NCBI RefSeq assembly: GCF_001591165.1
Contig: NZ_BCUG01000052.1
Coordinates: forward strand, 1-43,054
Source: Thauera butanivorans NBRC 103042
Lineage (GTDB): Bacteria > Pseudomonadota > Gammaproteobacteria > Burkholderiales > Rhodocyclaceae
DNA: 43,054 nt
Direction of reading: 5' to 3'
Numbering within the stretch: the stretch's first letter is position 1; the number at the start of each line of letters is the position of its first letter. Made by a program: the position numbers and the translations under genes. The notes below the pieces were generated by a model. It saw only the letters and a program-made list of their open reading frames with translations, was not told where the DNA came from and made no database searches. Shown piece by piece: positions 20,233-28,202 of this stretch.

Positions 20233-21489
20233 ATGACTCCAACGACAATCCAGCTGATCGGCGCGACCCTGTTCGCGATCGCCATCATCCACACCTTTTC
20301 CACCAAGTTCTTCGAGCACCTGGCGCATACCCGGCCGACCCATGCGGGGCTATGGCACCTGCTGGGCGAGGTCGAAGCGGTGTTCGGTTTCTGGGCCATC
20401 GTGCTGATCGTGTTCATGGGCTTCACCGTGAGCCTGGACGATGCGGTCGAGTACCTGGACACGCGCAACTACACCGAACCGATGTTCGTGTTCGCCATCA
20501 TGGTGGTGGCGGCGAGCAAGCCGGTGATGCAGTTCGCCTCGGCCACGGTGCGCATGGTCGCCCGCACCGTGCCGCTGCCGGAATCGGTCGCGACCTACTT
20601 CACCATCCTCGCCGCCGTGCCGCTGCTCGGCTCCTTCATCACCGAACCGGCGGCGATGACGCTGGCGGCGATGATGCTGCGCGAACGCTATTACAGCCGG
20701 GGCATCTCCCGCCACCTGATGTACGTGACCATCGGCACACTGTTCGTCAACATATCGATCGGCGGTACGCTGACCAATTTCGCCGCGCCGCCGGTGCTGA
20801 TGGTGGCCTCGACCTGGGGCTGGGACTCGCTCTACATGCTGTCGCACTTCGGCTGGAAGTCGGCCCTGGCGGTGAGCATCAACGCCGCCGCGGCGACAGC
20901 GATCTTCTACCGGGAACTGAATGCACTGCCGGTGGAGACCGAGGAGCGCAAGGACGAAGTGCCGATGACGATGGTCGGCATCCACCTCTTCCTGCTGTTC
21001 CTGATCGTCGCCTTCGCCCACCATCCGCCGATCTTCCTCGGCGTCTTCCTGCTGTTCATGGGCCTGGCGACCGCCTACCCGAGCTTCCAGGAACGCCTGA
21101 TCCTGCGCGAAGGCCTGATGGTGGCCTTCTTCCTCGCCGGCCTGGTGGTGCTCGGCGGCCAGCAGGCGTGGTGGCTGCAGCCGCTGCTGACGAAGATGGA
21201 CGCAACCACGGTCTATTTCGGCGCCACCGCGCTGACCGCCGTCACCGACAACGCCGCGCTGACCTATCTGGCGTCGCTGGTCGATGGTCTGACCGACGAA
21301 TTCAAGCACGCCATCGTCGCCGGCGCAGTCACCGGCGGCGGCCTCACGGTGATCGCCAACGCCCCCAACCCCGCCGGCATGTCCATCCTGCGCCGCGACT
21401 TCAATCAGGGCGTGGTCAACCCGCTCGGCCTGCTGGTCTCCGCCCTGCCGCCGACCCTGGTCGCGATCCTCGCCTTCCGGGTGCTGTAA
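20233..21489 (+). CDS. Putative Na+/H+ antiporter (Na_H_antiport_3 family)
   Basis: 418-residue inner-membrane protein with about 11-12 transmembrane segments, matching the putative Na+/H+ antiporter family PF07399. Conserved-looking charged or polar residues in membrane segments include SFITEPAAMTLAAMMLRERYY, NISIGGTLTNFAAPPVL and TALTAVTDNAALTYLASLV, the last two resembling the ion-path loops of NhaD-like transporters. A function in sodium or proton exchange is family-based only. Start ATG 20233 has no strong ribosome site. The gene is preceded by a long C-rich leader and ends at a strong hairpin shared with the convergent gene. Confidence 0.85.
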   Translation: MTPTTIQLIGATLFAIAIIHTFSTKFFEHLAHTRPTHAGLWHLLGEVEAVFGFWAIVLIVFMGFTVSLDDAVEYLDTRNYTEPMFVFAIMVVAASKPVMQFASATVRMVARTVPLPESVATYFTILAAVPLLGSFITEPAAMTLAAMMLRERYYSRGISRHLMYVTIGTLFVNISIGGTLTNFAAPPVLMVASTWGWDSLYMLSHFGWKSALAVSINAAAATAIFYRELNALPVETEERKDEVPMTMVGIHLFLLFLIVAFAHHPPIFLGVFLLFMGLATAYPSFQERLILREGLMVAFFLAGLVVLGGQQAWWLQPLLTKMDATTVYFGATALTAVTDNAALTYLASLVDGLTDEFKHAIVAGAVTGGGLTVIANAPNPAGMSILRRDFNQGVVNPLGLLVSALPPTLVAILAFRVL

Positions 21490-21494
21490 GCACC

Positions 21495-21537
21495 GGCCTG
21501 TGGCGCGCTGCCGGAATCGGGCAGCGCGCCACAGGCC
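21495..21537. terminator. Long hairpin between convergent genes
   Basis: An 18-bp perfect stem with a 7-nt loop fills the 57-bp gap between the antiporter stop (21489) and the end of the minus-strand Phenol_MetA_deg gene (21547). No T run on either strand, but position and size indicate a shared transcription end or mRNA 3' cap. Confidence 0.65.
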
Positions 21538-21546
21538 AGCCGAGGC

Positions 21547-22518
21547 TCAGAAAATCGTCATCAGCCGCAGATTGACGCGCAGGTTTTCGCGGACACCCTG
21601 ATCCACCGACAGGTCCCGCCCTATGTGGCCCATCAGCTGCCAGTTCGGCGCCAGGAAGCGGGATGCTCCGATCATCATCCGCGTGCGGCGCTGGCGATCG
21701 TCCTGATCCACACGATCGATTTCCGTTTCGCCGCCCTCGGCCCGGAACAGGCTGGCGCTGAGCGTGGTGGCCGGAGACAGGTGGTAGCGCAGATGGGTCT
21801 GCAGTTCCCAAACCTGCTTCTGGCTCATGGTCTGCCTGCTTTCGCCGAAGCGCTTGTTGTCGCCGTGGAACTGCACGTCGCCGACCACGTCCAGCGTGAA
21901 CTTGTCGCTCAGCGGCAGCACCCCCGCCGCCTGCAGCGTTAACTTCCAGCGGTTTTCGCCGAAGGGGTTCAGCGTGCGGCGGCGATCGTACTGCCCGGTG
22001 GGTAGCGTCAGGTAGGGCATGATGCCAAGCACGCGGCGCTGATCGTCCCTGTACAGATAGACGGCACTGGCCAGGATCACATCGCCCACGCCATTACGCA
22101 CGCTCGCCCCGCCGAGATCGCCGCCAGTATGGACCGAGCCGAGCGGCAAGATGATCTGCGGCGTCATCGTGAAACCGGCGACCTCCACGAACCTGACCAA
22201 CCTCAGCATGCCCACCTCGGCACGCAGGCTGGCGTCGCTCGAGATCTTGTCGCCGCCGGCATACAGTTCGCCCCCTTTGCTGTACTGGTAATACACCAGT
22301 CCCAGGTTGGTGCCCGGCGGTGCATGGTCCCAATCGCCCGGATCGACGCTTATCGCCGAAACCTGCTGCGCTGCCGCCGCGAGCAGCGTGGCGCCGAGCC
22401 AGGCCGTCACGCGGCCGCGGTGCCTGCTGCGCTTCCGCCCGGCAAAACCTTGCCCGACACAGTTCTCCGTCCCGGCTGAAATACCGGGCATGAACCCGGA
22501 TGCGTCTCTTTCGATCAT
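21547..22518 (-). CDS. Phenol_MetA_deg (SphA-like) outer-membrane protein, copy 2
   Basis: 323-residue paralogue of the protein at 2442-3299. Shared features include VDPGDWDHAPPGTNLGLVYY at the mature N-terminus, the FGESRQTMSQKQ and GGETE...DQDDR stretches, and an aromatic C-terminus (LMTIF). A hydrophobic signal segment (VTAWLGATLLAAAAQQVSA) follows an unusually long, basic N-terminal region of about 45 residues. ATG 22518 is chosen because AAGGAGGC precedes it by 6 nt; an internal ATG nine codons on is possible. Predicted outer-membrane beta-barrel. It is divergent from the Baeyer-Villiger monooxygenase gene, so it probably admits the hydrophobic ketone or alcohol used by that cassette. 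Confidence 0.88.
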   Translation of the reverse strand: MIERDASGFMPGISAGTENCVGQGFAGRKRSRHRGRVTAWLGATLLAAAAQQVSAISVDPGDWDHAPPGTNLGLVYYQYSKGGELYAGGDKISSDASLRAEVGMLRLVRFVEVAGFTMTPQIILPLGSVHTGGDLGGASVRNGVGDVILASAVYLYRDDQRRVLGIMPYLTLPTGQYDRRRTLNPFGENRWKLTLQAAGVLPLSDKFTLDVVGDVQFHGDNKRFGESRQTMSQKQVWELQTHLRYHLSPATTLSASLFRAEGGETEIDRVDQDDRQRRTRMMIGASRFLAPNWQLMGHIGRDLSVDQGVRENLRVNLRLMTIF

Positions 22519-22902
22519 CTGTTTGCCTCCTTCGGTGGGGCCGCGCATTCGATTCGATGCACTGTCGCGCCCGATGGCGAATCCTCCGGAAATGGCCGCA
22601 GGCAAGCGCTCCATTTCCAGGAGGTGCTCTTTCTCGAAGCGGGTTTCTTTTTGCTTTCGACAACCACGGAACGTGGCGGGAAAAACTTTAACTTGCATCA
22701 AAGACACCCCGCCGCAAGTTCAGGTCGGTTTCACCGGTTTGTTCAAAACATTGCCAAGAACAAACAAGATGCCCGGCGCAATACACCTATAGATTCTCCT
22801 CCGGCATGAAACGAAATGCGTTCAGCGAAGCGCGACAGCATGCCGCCGCATGATCTCCGATCATCGGGAAAACCCTTATAAACAGCAGTGAAGGAGACTA
22901 AA
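22519..22902. other. 384-bp divergent promoter region
   Basis: Separates the channel gene (minus) from the monooxygenase gene (plus). Contains the dyad at 22850-22864, a -10-like TTATAA at 22876-22881 and a good ribosome site (AAGGAG) before the ATG at 22903. An AT-rich core at about 22660-22800 probably holds the minus-strand promoter. No convincing gene. Confidence 0.5.
22850..22864. promoter_or_regulatory. Dyad, candidate operator of the monooxygenase promoter
   Basis: ATGATCTCCGATCAT has perfect 6-bp arms around 3 nt. It ends 11 bp before a -10-like TTATAA, so it overlaps the expected -35 region, where an AraC-type activator would contact RNA polymerase. Confidence 0.4.
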
Positions 22903-24552
22903 ATGAGTGTTGTACAGGTACAGGGCAGCGGCGCCGGAAAACAGGCGACAGCCAGGCATTTCGACGCAATCGTCATCGGCGCGGGTGTAGCCGGGCTATA
23001 TCAGCTGCATCGCCTGCGGGAAATGGGCATGAATGTGCGCGCCTATGAAACTGGCAGCAATGTCGGCGGAACCTGGTACTGGAACCGCTATCCAGGCGCC
23101 CGCTTCGATTCCCAGGCAGAGATTTACCAATATTGGTTCTCCGAAGAACTGTACAAATCGTGGCAGCCCTCCGAGCGCTTCCCCGCCCAGGAAGAAACCG
23201 AGCGCTGGCTCAATTACGTCGCCGACAAGCTCGATCTGAAGAAGGACATCCGGTTCAATACCCGGATCGCATCGGCCCATTACGATGAAGCGCAGGACAT
23301 CTGGCGGCTCACCACCGCGAACGGCGAACAGGTGACGACCCAATACCTGATCGCCTGCTGCGGCATGCTGTCCGCACCGATCACCGAGCGCTTCCCCGGG
23401 CAATCCACTTTCAAGGGCGAGCTCTACATCACCGGCCTGTGGCCCAAGGAGCCGGTGGACCTGAAAGGCAAGCGAGTGGCAGTGGTCGGCACCGGCGCCA
23501 CCGGCATCCAGGTGATCCAGACGATCGCACCCGAGGTCGGCTCGATGAAGATCTTTGTGCGCACGCCGCAATACGTCGTACCGATGAAGAACCCCAGATA
23601 TACGGCATCAGACTGGGAAAAATGGGGCACCCGCTTCCACGAGCTCAAGCAACGGGTGCGAACCACTTTTGCCGGCTTCGACTATGACTTCGACAAGGGC
23701 GCATGGGCGGACAACACGCCGGAACAGCGCGCTACGGTCATGGAGGCGCTATATGAGGATGGTTCGCTGGCGCCGTGGCTGGCCGGCTTCCCGGAAATGT
23801 TCGTCGACGAGGAAGTCAGCGAAGTGGTGTCGGAGTTCGTCCGCAACAAGATGCGCGAGCGCCTGAAGAGCCGCCCCGACCTTTGGGACCTGCTGATCCC
23901 GCAGGATTACGGCTTCGGCACCCACCGCGTGCCGCTGGAAAACAAATACCTCGAGGTCTATCTCCAGCCCAATGTCGAAGCAGTGGATTGCCGCAAGGCA
24001 CCGATCGAGCGAGTCGTGCCGGAGGGCCTCCAGACTTCCGATGGCAAGGTGCACGAAGTGGATGTGATCATCCTGGCGGTCGGCTTCGATGCTGGTTCGG
24101 GCGCACTGACCCGCATCGACATCCGCGGCCGCGGCAAGCGCTCGCTGCAGGAAGAATGGAGCAAGGAGATCCGCACCTCGATGGGCCTGCAGGTCCACGG
24201 CTATCCCAACCTGTTCACCACCGGCGCGCCACTCGCGCCGTCCGCCGCGCTGTGCAACATGACCACCTGCCTGCAGCAGCAGGTCGACTGGATCACCGAC
24301 TGCATCGCTTATGCGCGCAAGAACGGCAAGAAGGTGGTGGAGGCCACACAGGAATTCGAGGACGAATGGGTCAGACACCACGATGAAGTGGCCAACGCCA
24401 CACTGCTGACCAAGACCGACTCGTGGTACATGGGCTCCAACGTCGAAGGCAAGCCGCGCCGGCTGCTGTCCTATGTGGGTGGCGCAGGCGCTTACCACAG
24501 CAAGTGCGACGAACTGGCCAGCCAGGGTTATCCCGGCTTCGCCATGAACTGA
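22903..24552 (+). CDS. Baeyer-Villiger (cyclohexanone-type) flavin monooxygenase
   Basis: Type I Baeyer-Villiger monooxygenase of 549 residues that should insert oxygen next to a ketone to give an ester or lactone, using FAD and NADPH. Two Rossmann sites, GAGVAG (26-31) and GTGATG (196-201), flank the family fingerprint, which reads FKGELYITGLWP at 170-181. The invariant His of FxGxxxHxxxWP is Ile176 here. The NADPH-binding Arg lies in FVRTPQYVVPM, and the C-terminus (GGAGAYHSKCDELASQGYPGF) is the lid typical of cyclohexanone/cyclopentanone monooxygenases rather than phenylacetone types. ATG 22903 has AAGGAG 7 nt upstream. It is the first gene of a cassette with an SDR and an alpha/beta hydrolase. 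Substrate unknown; cyclic or short aliphatic ketones are likely. Confidence 0.93.
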   Translation: MSVVQVQGSGAGKQATARHFDAIVIGAGVAGLYQLHRLREMGMNVRAYETGSNVGGTWYWNRYPGARFDSQAEIYQYWFSEELYKSWQPSERFPAQEETERWLNYVADKLDLKKDIRFNTRIASAHYDEAQDIWRLTTANGEQVTTQYLIACCGMLSAPITERFPGQSTFKGELYITGLWPKEPVDLKGKRVAVVGTGATGIQVIQTIAPEVGSMKIFVRTPQYVVPMKNPRYTASDWEKWGTRFHELKQRVRTTFAGFDYDFDKGAWADNTPEQRATVMEALYEDGSLAPWLAGFPEMFVDEEVSEVVSEFVRNKMRERLKSRPDLWDLLIPQDYGFGTHRVPLENKYLEVYLQPNVEAVDCRKAPIERVVPEGLQTSDGKVHEVDVIILAVGFDAGSGALTRIDIRGRGKRSLQEEWSKEIRTSMGLQVHGYPNLFTTGAPLAPSAALCNMTTCLQQQVDWITDCIAYARKNGKKVVEATQEFEDEWVRHHDEVANATLLTKTDSWYMGSNVEGKPRRLLSYVGGAGAYHSKCDELASQGYPGFAMN

Positions 24553-24572
24553 TCAGGATAGGAGAGAACGAC

Positions 24573-25340
24573 ATGAATCGACTTGCTGGAAAGGTGGCGG
24601 TCGTCACCGGCGGTAGCAGCGGCCTCGGCCTGGCCATCGTCCGGCGCATGGCCGAGGAAGGTGCTGCTGTCGCCATCCTCGACCTCGATGCGCAGGGCGA
24701 GGCGGTGGCGGAAGCCATCCGCAGCACAGGCGGCAAGGCACTGTTCGCGCAGTTGGACGTAACCGACGAAGACCGCGTCCGCGCAGCCATGCAGGCTACC
24801 GCCACGCAGCTCGGTGGCATCGACGTGCTGGTGAACAACGCCGGCATCGAAGGCGAGAACACGCCGACGGACAAGCTGACGCTGTCCGAATGGAACCGGG
24901 TGATGGCTGTGAATGTGACGGCGGTATTCCTATGCACCAAGCACGCCGTCCCGTATCTGCGCCAATCGGGCGGGGGCTCGATCATCAACATTTCGTCGAT
25001 CTACGGCATCGTCGGCGGCGGCGACATTCCGCCCTACCACGCCGCCAAGGGCGCGGTGCGGACGATGAGCAAGAACGATGCCCTGCTCTACGCGCCCGAG
25101 CGCATCCGGGTCAATTCTATTCATCCGGGCTTCGTGTTCACGCCGTTGGTCGACCGCTACGTCCAGGACAACGGCCTGACGCACGATGCGGCCAAGACCC
25201 ATCTGGACGCTCTGCATCCGCTGGGTGGAACCGGCACGCCGGACGACATCGCATGGGGCGCGGTCTACCTCGCCTCGGACGAGTCGCGCTGGGTCACCGG
25301 CGCCGAACTCGTCATCGACGGCGGCTACACCGCACGCTGA
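24573..25340 (+). CDS. Short-chain dehydrogenase/reductase (SDR), probable secondary alcohol dehydrogenase
   Basis: Classical SDR of 255 residues. Cofactor motif TGGSSGLG (12-19), an Asp at 37 after the second strand (favouring NAD+), NNAG at 88-91 and the catalytic Ser142-Tyr155-Lys159 triad with the upstream Asn are all present. ATG 24573 has GGAGAG 7 nt upstream and starts 20 bp after the monooxygenase stop. In known cyclohexanol and cyclopentanol pathways a gene of this type oxidises the cyclic alcohol to the ketone used by the adjacent Baeyer-Villiger enzyme; the same role is inferred here. Confidence 0.9.
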   Translation: MNRLAGKVAVVTGGSSGLGLAIVRRMAEEGAAVAILDLDAQGEAVAEAIRSTGGKALFAQLDVTDEDRVRAAMQATATQLGGIDVLVNNAGIEGENTPTDKLTLSEWNRVMAVNVTAVFLCTKHAVPYLRQSGGGSIINISSIYGIVGGGDIPPYHAAKGAVRTMSKNDALLYAPERIRVNSIHPGFVFTPLVDRYVQDNGLTHDAAKTHLDALHPLGGTGTPDDIAWGAVYLASDESRWVTGAELVIDGGYTAR

Positions 25341-25391
25341 TCCCGGGGCCGGCCGCCTTCGCGCGGCCGGCCATGAGCGGAGGAGACATTC

Positions 25392-25460
25392 ATGAAAGCC
25401 ATGCCCTCGGCCGGGCGCCACTGCAGGGATGGCGGCATGCCGGCGGGCTGGGCCCGCTGA
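25392..25460 (+). CDS. Possible 22-residue peptide or remnant with strong ribosome site
   Basis: A short open frame starts at an ATG with GGAGGAGAC 5 nt upstream, one of the best ribosome sites in the window, and ends after 22 codons (MKAMPSAGRHCRDGGMPAGW then AR). It lies in the 219-bp gap between the SDR and the hydrolase. It could be a leader peptide that couples translation to the hydrolase, or the stump of a deleted gene whose start signal survives. Nothing in the peptide suggests a function. Confidence 0.35.
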   Translation: MKAMPSAGRHCRDGGMPAGWAR

Positions 25461-25559
25461 TATCCCCTTCCTGCCAACACGGCCAGAACACCGGCCTCAT
25501 CCGTATGCCCTGCGGCGCTCGGGCCGTCCGCGGCCCAGCCCCCCCACGAGGACACCCAC

Positions 25560-26612
25560 ATGAACACCTATTACACCCAGGAAAACCACGGCCCCTACAA
25601 GCTCATCAACATCGGCCGACTCGAACTCGAAGAAGGCGGCGTGCTCGAAGAATGCACACTGGCCGTCGCCACCCATGGCCAGCTCAACGCCGCACGCGAC
25701 AACGCGATCCTCGTCCCGACCTGGTATTCGGGCACGAGCAAGATCATGGAACAAATCTATATCGGTCCCGAGCATGCGCTGAACCCGGACCGCTACTTCA
25801 TCATCGTCGTCAATCAGATCGGCAGCGGCCTGTCACTGTCGCCAAGCAACGCACCGGCCGAGATCGCCGGGCCGAAATTCCCCCGCGTACGCATCGGCGA
25901 CGACGTCCAGGCCCAGCACCGCCTGATTACCCAGCACTTCGGCATCGAACGCCTGGCGCTGGTGCTAGGCGGCTCGATGGGCGCCCAGCAAACCTACGAA
26001 TGGGCGGTACGTTATCCGGACATGGTCGAACGCGCCGCGCCCATCGCCGGCACGGCCCGCAACACCGAGCATGACTTCATGTTCGCGGAAACCCTGATCG
26101 ACGCCATCGTCACCGATCCGGCTTTCCGCGACGGCAACTACACCGATTCCGCCGAAGTGGCAGCCGGTCTGCGCCGCCACGCCAAGCTATGGACGGTGAT
26201 GGGCTGGAGCACCGACTTCTTTCGCGTCGGGCGCCACAAGGTGCTGGGCTTCGACAACATGGAAAGCTTCGTCGATCAGTTCATGACCGGCTACTTTGCG
26301 CCGATGGATCCGAACAACCTGCTGTGCATGATCTGGAAATGGCAGCGCGGCGACGTCAGCCGCCACACCGGCGGCAACCTGGCCCAGGCGCTCGGCCGCA
26401 TCAAGGCGAAGACTTTCGTGATGCCGATCAGCCACGACATGTTCTTTCCGCCCAACGACTGCCTGGCCGAGCAGACGCGGATCGCCAACAGCGAATTCCG
26501 TCCGCTGAACAGCATCGACGGCCACCTCGCGCTGTTCGGCACCGATGCCAACTGCATCGCAGAACTGGACACCAACCTCCGGCAACTGCTGGACGCCCAA
26601 GCCGGCGCATAA
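25560..26612 (+). CDS. Alpha/beta hydrolase of the homoserine O-acetyltransferase (MetX-like) family
   Basis: 350-residue alpha/beta-fold protein with the MetX architecture (catalytic domain plus helical lid). The nucleophile elbow GGSMGAQQTYEW gives Ser139; candidate acid Asp293 lies in SHDMFFPP and His322 in DGHLALFG. Genuine MetX enzymes have GGSMGGMQALEW and a NAVLxxHALTG strand; here they read GGSMGAQQ and NAILVPTWYSG, so an ester or lactone hydrolase is more likely than methionine biosynthesis. Its place behind a Baeyer-Villiger enzyme supports cleavage of the ester or lactone product. ATG 25560 follows a GAGG, slightly spaced. It ends at a terminator shared with the convergent AraC gene. 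Confidence 0.85.
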   Translation: MNTYYTQENHGPYKLINIGRLELEEGGVLEECTLAVATHGQLNAARDNAILVPTWYSGTSKIMEQIYIGPEHALNPDRYFIIVVNQIGSGLSLSPSNAPAEIAGPKFPRVRIGDDVQAQHRLITQHFGIERLALVLGGSMGAQQTYEWAVRYPDMVERAAPIAGTARNTEHDFMFAETLIDAIVTDPAFRDGNYTDSAEVAAGLRRHAKLWTVMGWSTDFFRVGRHKVLGFDNMESFVDQFMTGYFAPMDPNNLLCMIWKWQRGDVSRHTGGNLAQALGRIKAKTFVMPISHDMFFPPNDCLAEQTRIANSEFRPLNSIDGHLALFGTDANCIAELDTNLRQLLDAQAGA

Positions 26613-26651
26613 GGAGCACGAGTCTGCCGCAGCCGCGGCGGGAAATGCAGG

Positions 26652-26680
26652 CCGCAGCCTCCGACGAGGCTGCGGTTTTT
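26652..26680. terminator. Intrinsic terminator between convergent genes
   Basis: CCGCAGCCTC and GAGGCTGCGG form a 10-bp perfect stem with a 4-nt loop followed by TTTTT. It ends the monooxygenase cassette 40 bp after the hydrolase stop and touches the stop codon of the minus-strand AraC gene. Confidence 0.9.
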
Positions 26681-27583
26681 CTATTCCTGCTCCAGCCTGA
26701 TGCCGCCCGTCTTTCTGAGGCAGGCCGGCGTGACGCCCATTCTGCTCCGCATCACGCGCGTCAGATGGGCCTGGTCCGAAAATCCGCACATCGCCGCGAC
26801 CTGCTTGATCGCCAGCCCGTCGCGGGACAATAGACGAACGGCCCGCTCCAGCCGACGGCGGATGACATGTTCATGCGGCGAAACGCCGGCGCTGGCGCGA
26901 AAGTGCTTCGAGAAGGTCCATACGCCGAGCCCGATCGCCTCGGCCATCTGCTCGATAGTGAGCCCCTTGTGCAGATTGGCTTCCACATATTCATCCAGGC
27001 GACGCAACTGCCTGGGTGCCAGCGGCCCCACCGGCGTGTCGTCGCGGATGTCGATACAGGCATACTTGCGGAACAGATGGACCGCCAGTTGCAGAGCGAG
27101 GCCCTCGACATAGATACTGCTGCCAGGCGCGCACTGCTCCGCTTCCGCGGTGATGGCATCGACGATGCCGGTGACGACCGGATCCTGCGCCTGCAACACG
27201 TCCTGCAGGCGGACATCCACCATGCTGCGCCCGGTGATGTCCACCGCCACCCGCTGCATCAGCGCTTCCGAAAGATAAGTGTGGGACACGTTGATGCATT
27301 CGGTCCAGTGCCAATGGGACATTTCCGAGAGCGTCAGTAGCGAGAAATCGCCCGGCGTGCATTTCTTGCGGCTCCACTGCCCTTCCACCTGCCGATCCAT
27401 CAGCGTCTGGCCGCGACGATAGTGGACGATCATGTAATGATCCAGCGGCGGAATATACACATCCAGGCCAGTGTAGAGATATGCGCGGTGCGCCACACCC
27501 TTCCAGCCCAATCCGTCACTGGCGGACAGAACCCGCCCTGGCACCCAGGTAGGCAGGTCCCTTGGAGTAATCAAGGTGCTCAT
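26681..27583 (-). CDS. AraC/XylS-family transcriptional regulator
   Basis: 300-residue regulator with an N-terminal sensor domain (about 1-190, starting with the subgroup pattern TPRDLPTWVPG) and a C-terminal double helix-turn-helix (about 195-290; LTIEQMAEAIGLGVWTFSKH and then IKQVAAMCGFSDQAHLTRVM). Convergent with the monooxygenase cassette, which it probably activates, much as AraC-type regulators control cyclohexanone monooxygenase genes in other bacteria. ATG 27583 is part of CATATG, whose other strand also reads ATG. The ribosome site is weak. Confidence 0.9.
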   Translation of the reverse strand: MSTLITPRDLPTWVPGRVLSASDGLGWKGVAHRAYLYTGLDVYIPPLDHYMIVHYRRGQTLMDRQVEGQWSRKKCTPGDFSLLTLSEMSHWHWTECINVSHTYLSEALMQRVAVDITGRSMVDVRLQDVLQAQDPVVTGIVDAITAEAEQCAPGSSIYVEGLALQLAVHLFRKYACIDIRDDTPVGPLAPRQLRRLDEYVEANLHKGLTIEQMAEAIGLGVWTFSKHFRASAGVSPHEHVIRRRLERAVRLLSRDGLAIKQVAAMCGFSDQAHLTRVMRSRMGVTPACLRKTGGIRLEQE

Positions 27584-28202
27584 ATGACGACCAACCCGAA
27601 ACTGAACGCGTTTGGAGGAACAAACATGCGGAGGCCGTCATGATACAAGAAATATTGAATTCACAAATCAAACCATCTAATGCACGGCCCGGTCTTGTCC
27701 GCCATGCGTCGAGCCCATCTGCCTTGCCGCGCGGCGCAGGAAAAGGCTGCGGCATCTTGTTTTGCCTCGGACGCTGCACGCATTGGCGTCAGCCGGCATG
27801 GACCGGTCAAAGCGTTAGTGGTGTCACGCGGACTGCTCGACCGCTGAGCGGCAACCGACAATCCCTTGTGGATTTCATGCGCGCCCCACCCTTGCAAGGC
27901 CGGGACGAGATCGAATTCCAGCGCGACCGCAGCCTGCCGCGCGAGGTCGGAGCCAGGTTCTGACAGACTGACTGGAAGTCGAGGTTCATTGGCAGGCGGC
28001 TGGCCGTCGACGCCCAGGCTGCCGATCGCTGGGGGCGGGTGCAGGCCAGCGCAGGCCGCACTCTTCCCACAATCGACAGCCTGCTGGCAACCACGGCGCT
28101 TCACTACGACCTAGCGCTGGCTACGCGCAACACCAAGGATGTCGCGGGTCTGAACCTGCGTCTGATCAATCCTTGAGAAACGTGACCTCCATCCGTGAAG
28201 CG
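27584..28202. other. 619-bp region of decayed DNA
   Basis: No intact gene. The first 90 bp are relatively AT-rich and would hold the AraC promoter; a 19-codon frame at 27584-27643 and an internal GGAGGA-ATG at 27626 lead nowhere. The last 213 bp carry the C-terminal half of a VapC-type toxin (separate entry). The stretch looks like the scarred edge of an inserted or deleted block between the ketone cassette and glyA. Confidence 0.5.
27964..28176 (+). pseudogene. Remnant of a VapC-type PIN-domain toxin (C-terminal half)
   Basis: About 70 codons after an in-frame stop at 27961-27963 read as the end of a PIN-domain ribonuclease of a type II toxin-antitoxin pair. The stretches TLPTIDSLLATTALHYDLAL and ATRNTKDVAGLNLRLINP match the family's conserved LPxxDxLIAATAxxHxLxLVTRNxxDFxxxGxxxxNP end, with the acidic Asp of the active site kept. 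The N-terminal half with the first catalytic Asp and the antitoxin gene are missing, and no start codon or ribosome site serves the frame. It is a dead fragment, pointing to past mobile or unstable DNA here. Confidence 0.75.

Noticed and set aside
22557-22574. GG-N10-GC on the minus strand upstream of the second channel gene (possible sigma-54 promoter)
   Set aside because: Outside the GG and GC the match to TGGCACG-N4-TTGCA is poor, and the cassette regulator is AraC type.
22692-22708. Second GG-N10-GC on the minus strand further upstream
   Set aside because: Poor -24 element and it would leave a leader of about 180 nt.
25560-26612. Annotation as metX for methionine biosynthesis
   Set aside because: Family membership is clear, but the elbow and oxyanion-strand motifs differ from genuine homoserine acetyltransferases and the context is ketone degradation.
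27584-27643. 19-codon frame divergent from the AraC start (shared CATATG)
   Set aside because: The ATG is a by-product of the CATATG palindrome and the peptide is featureless.
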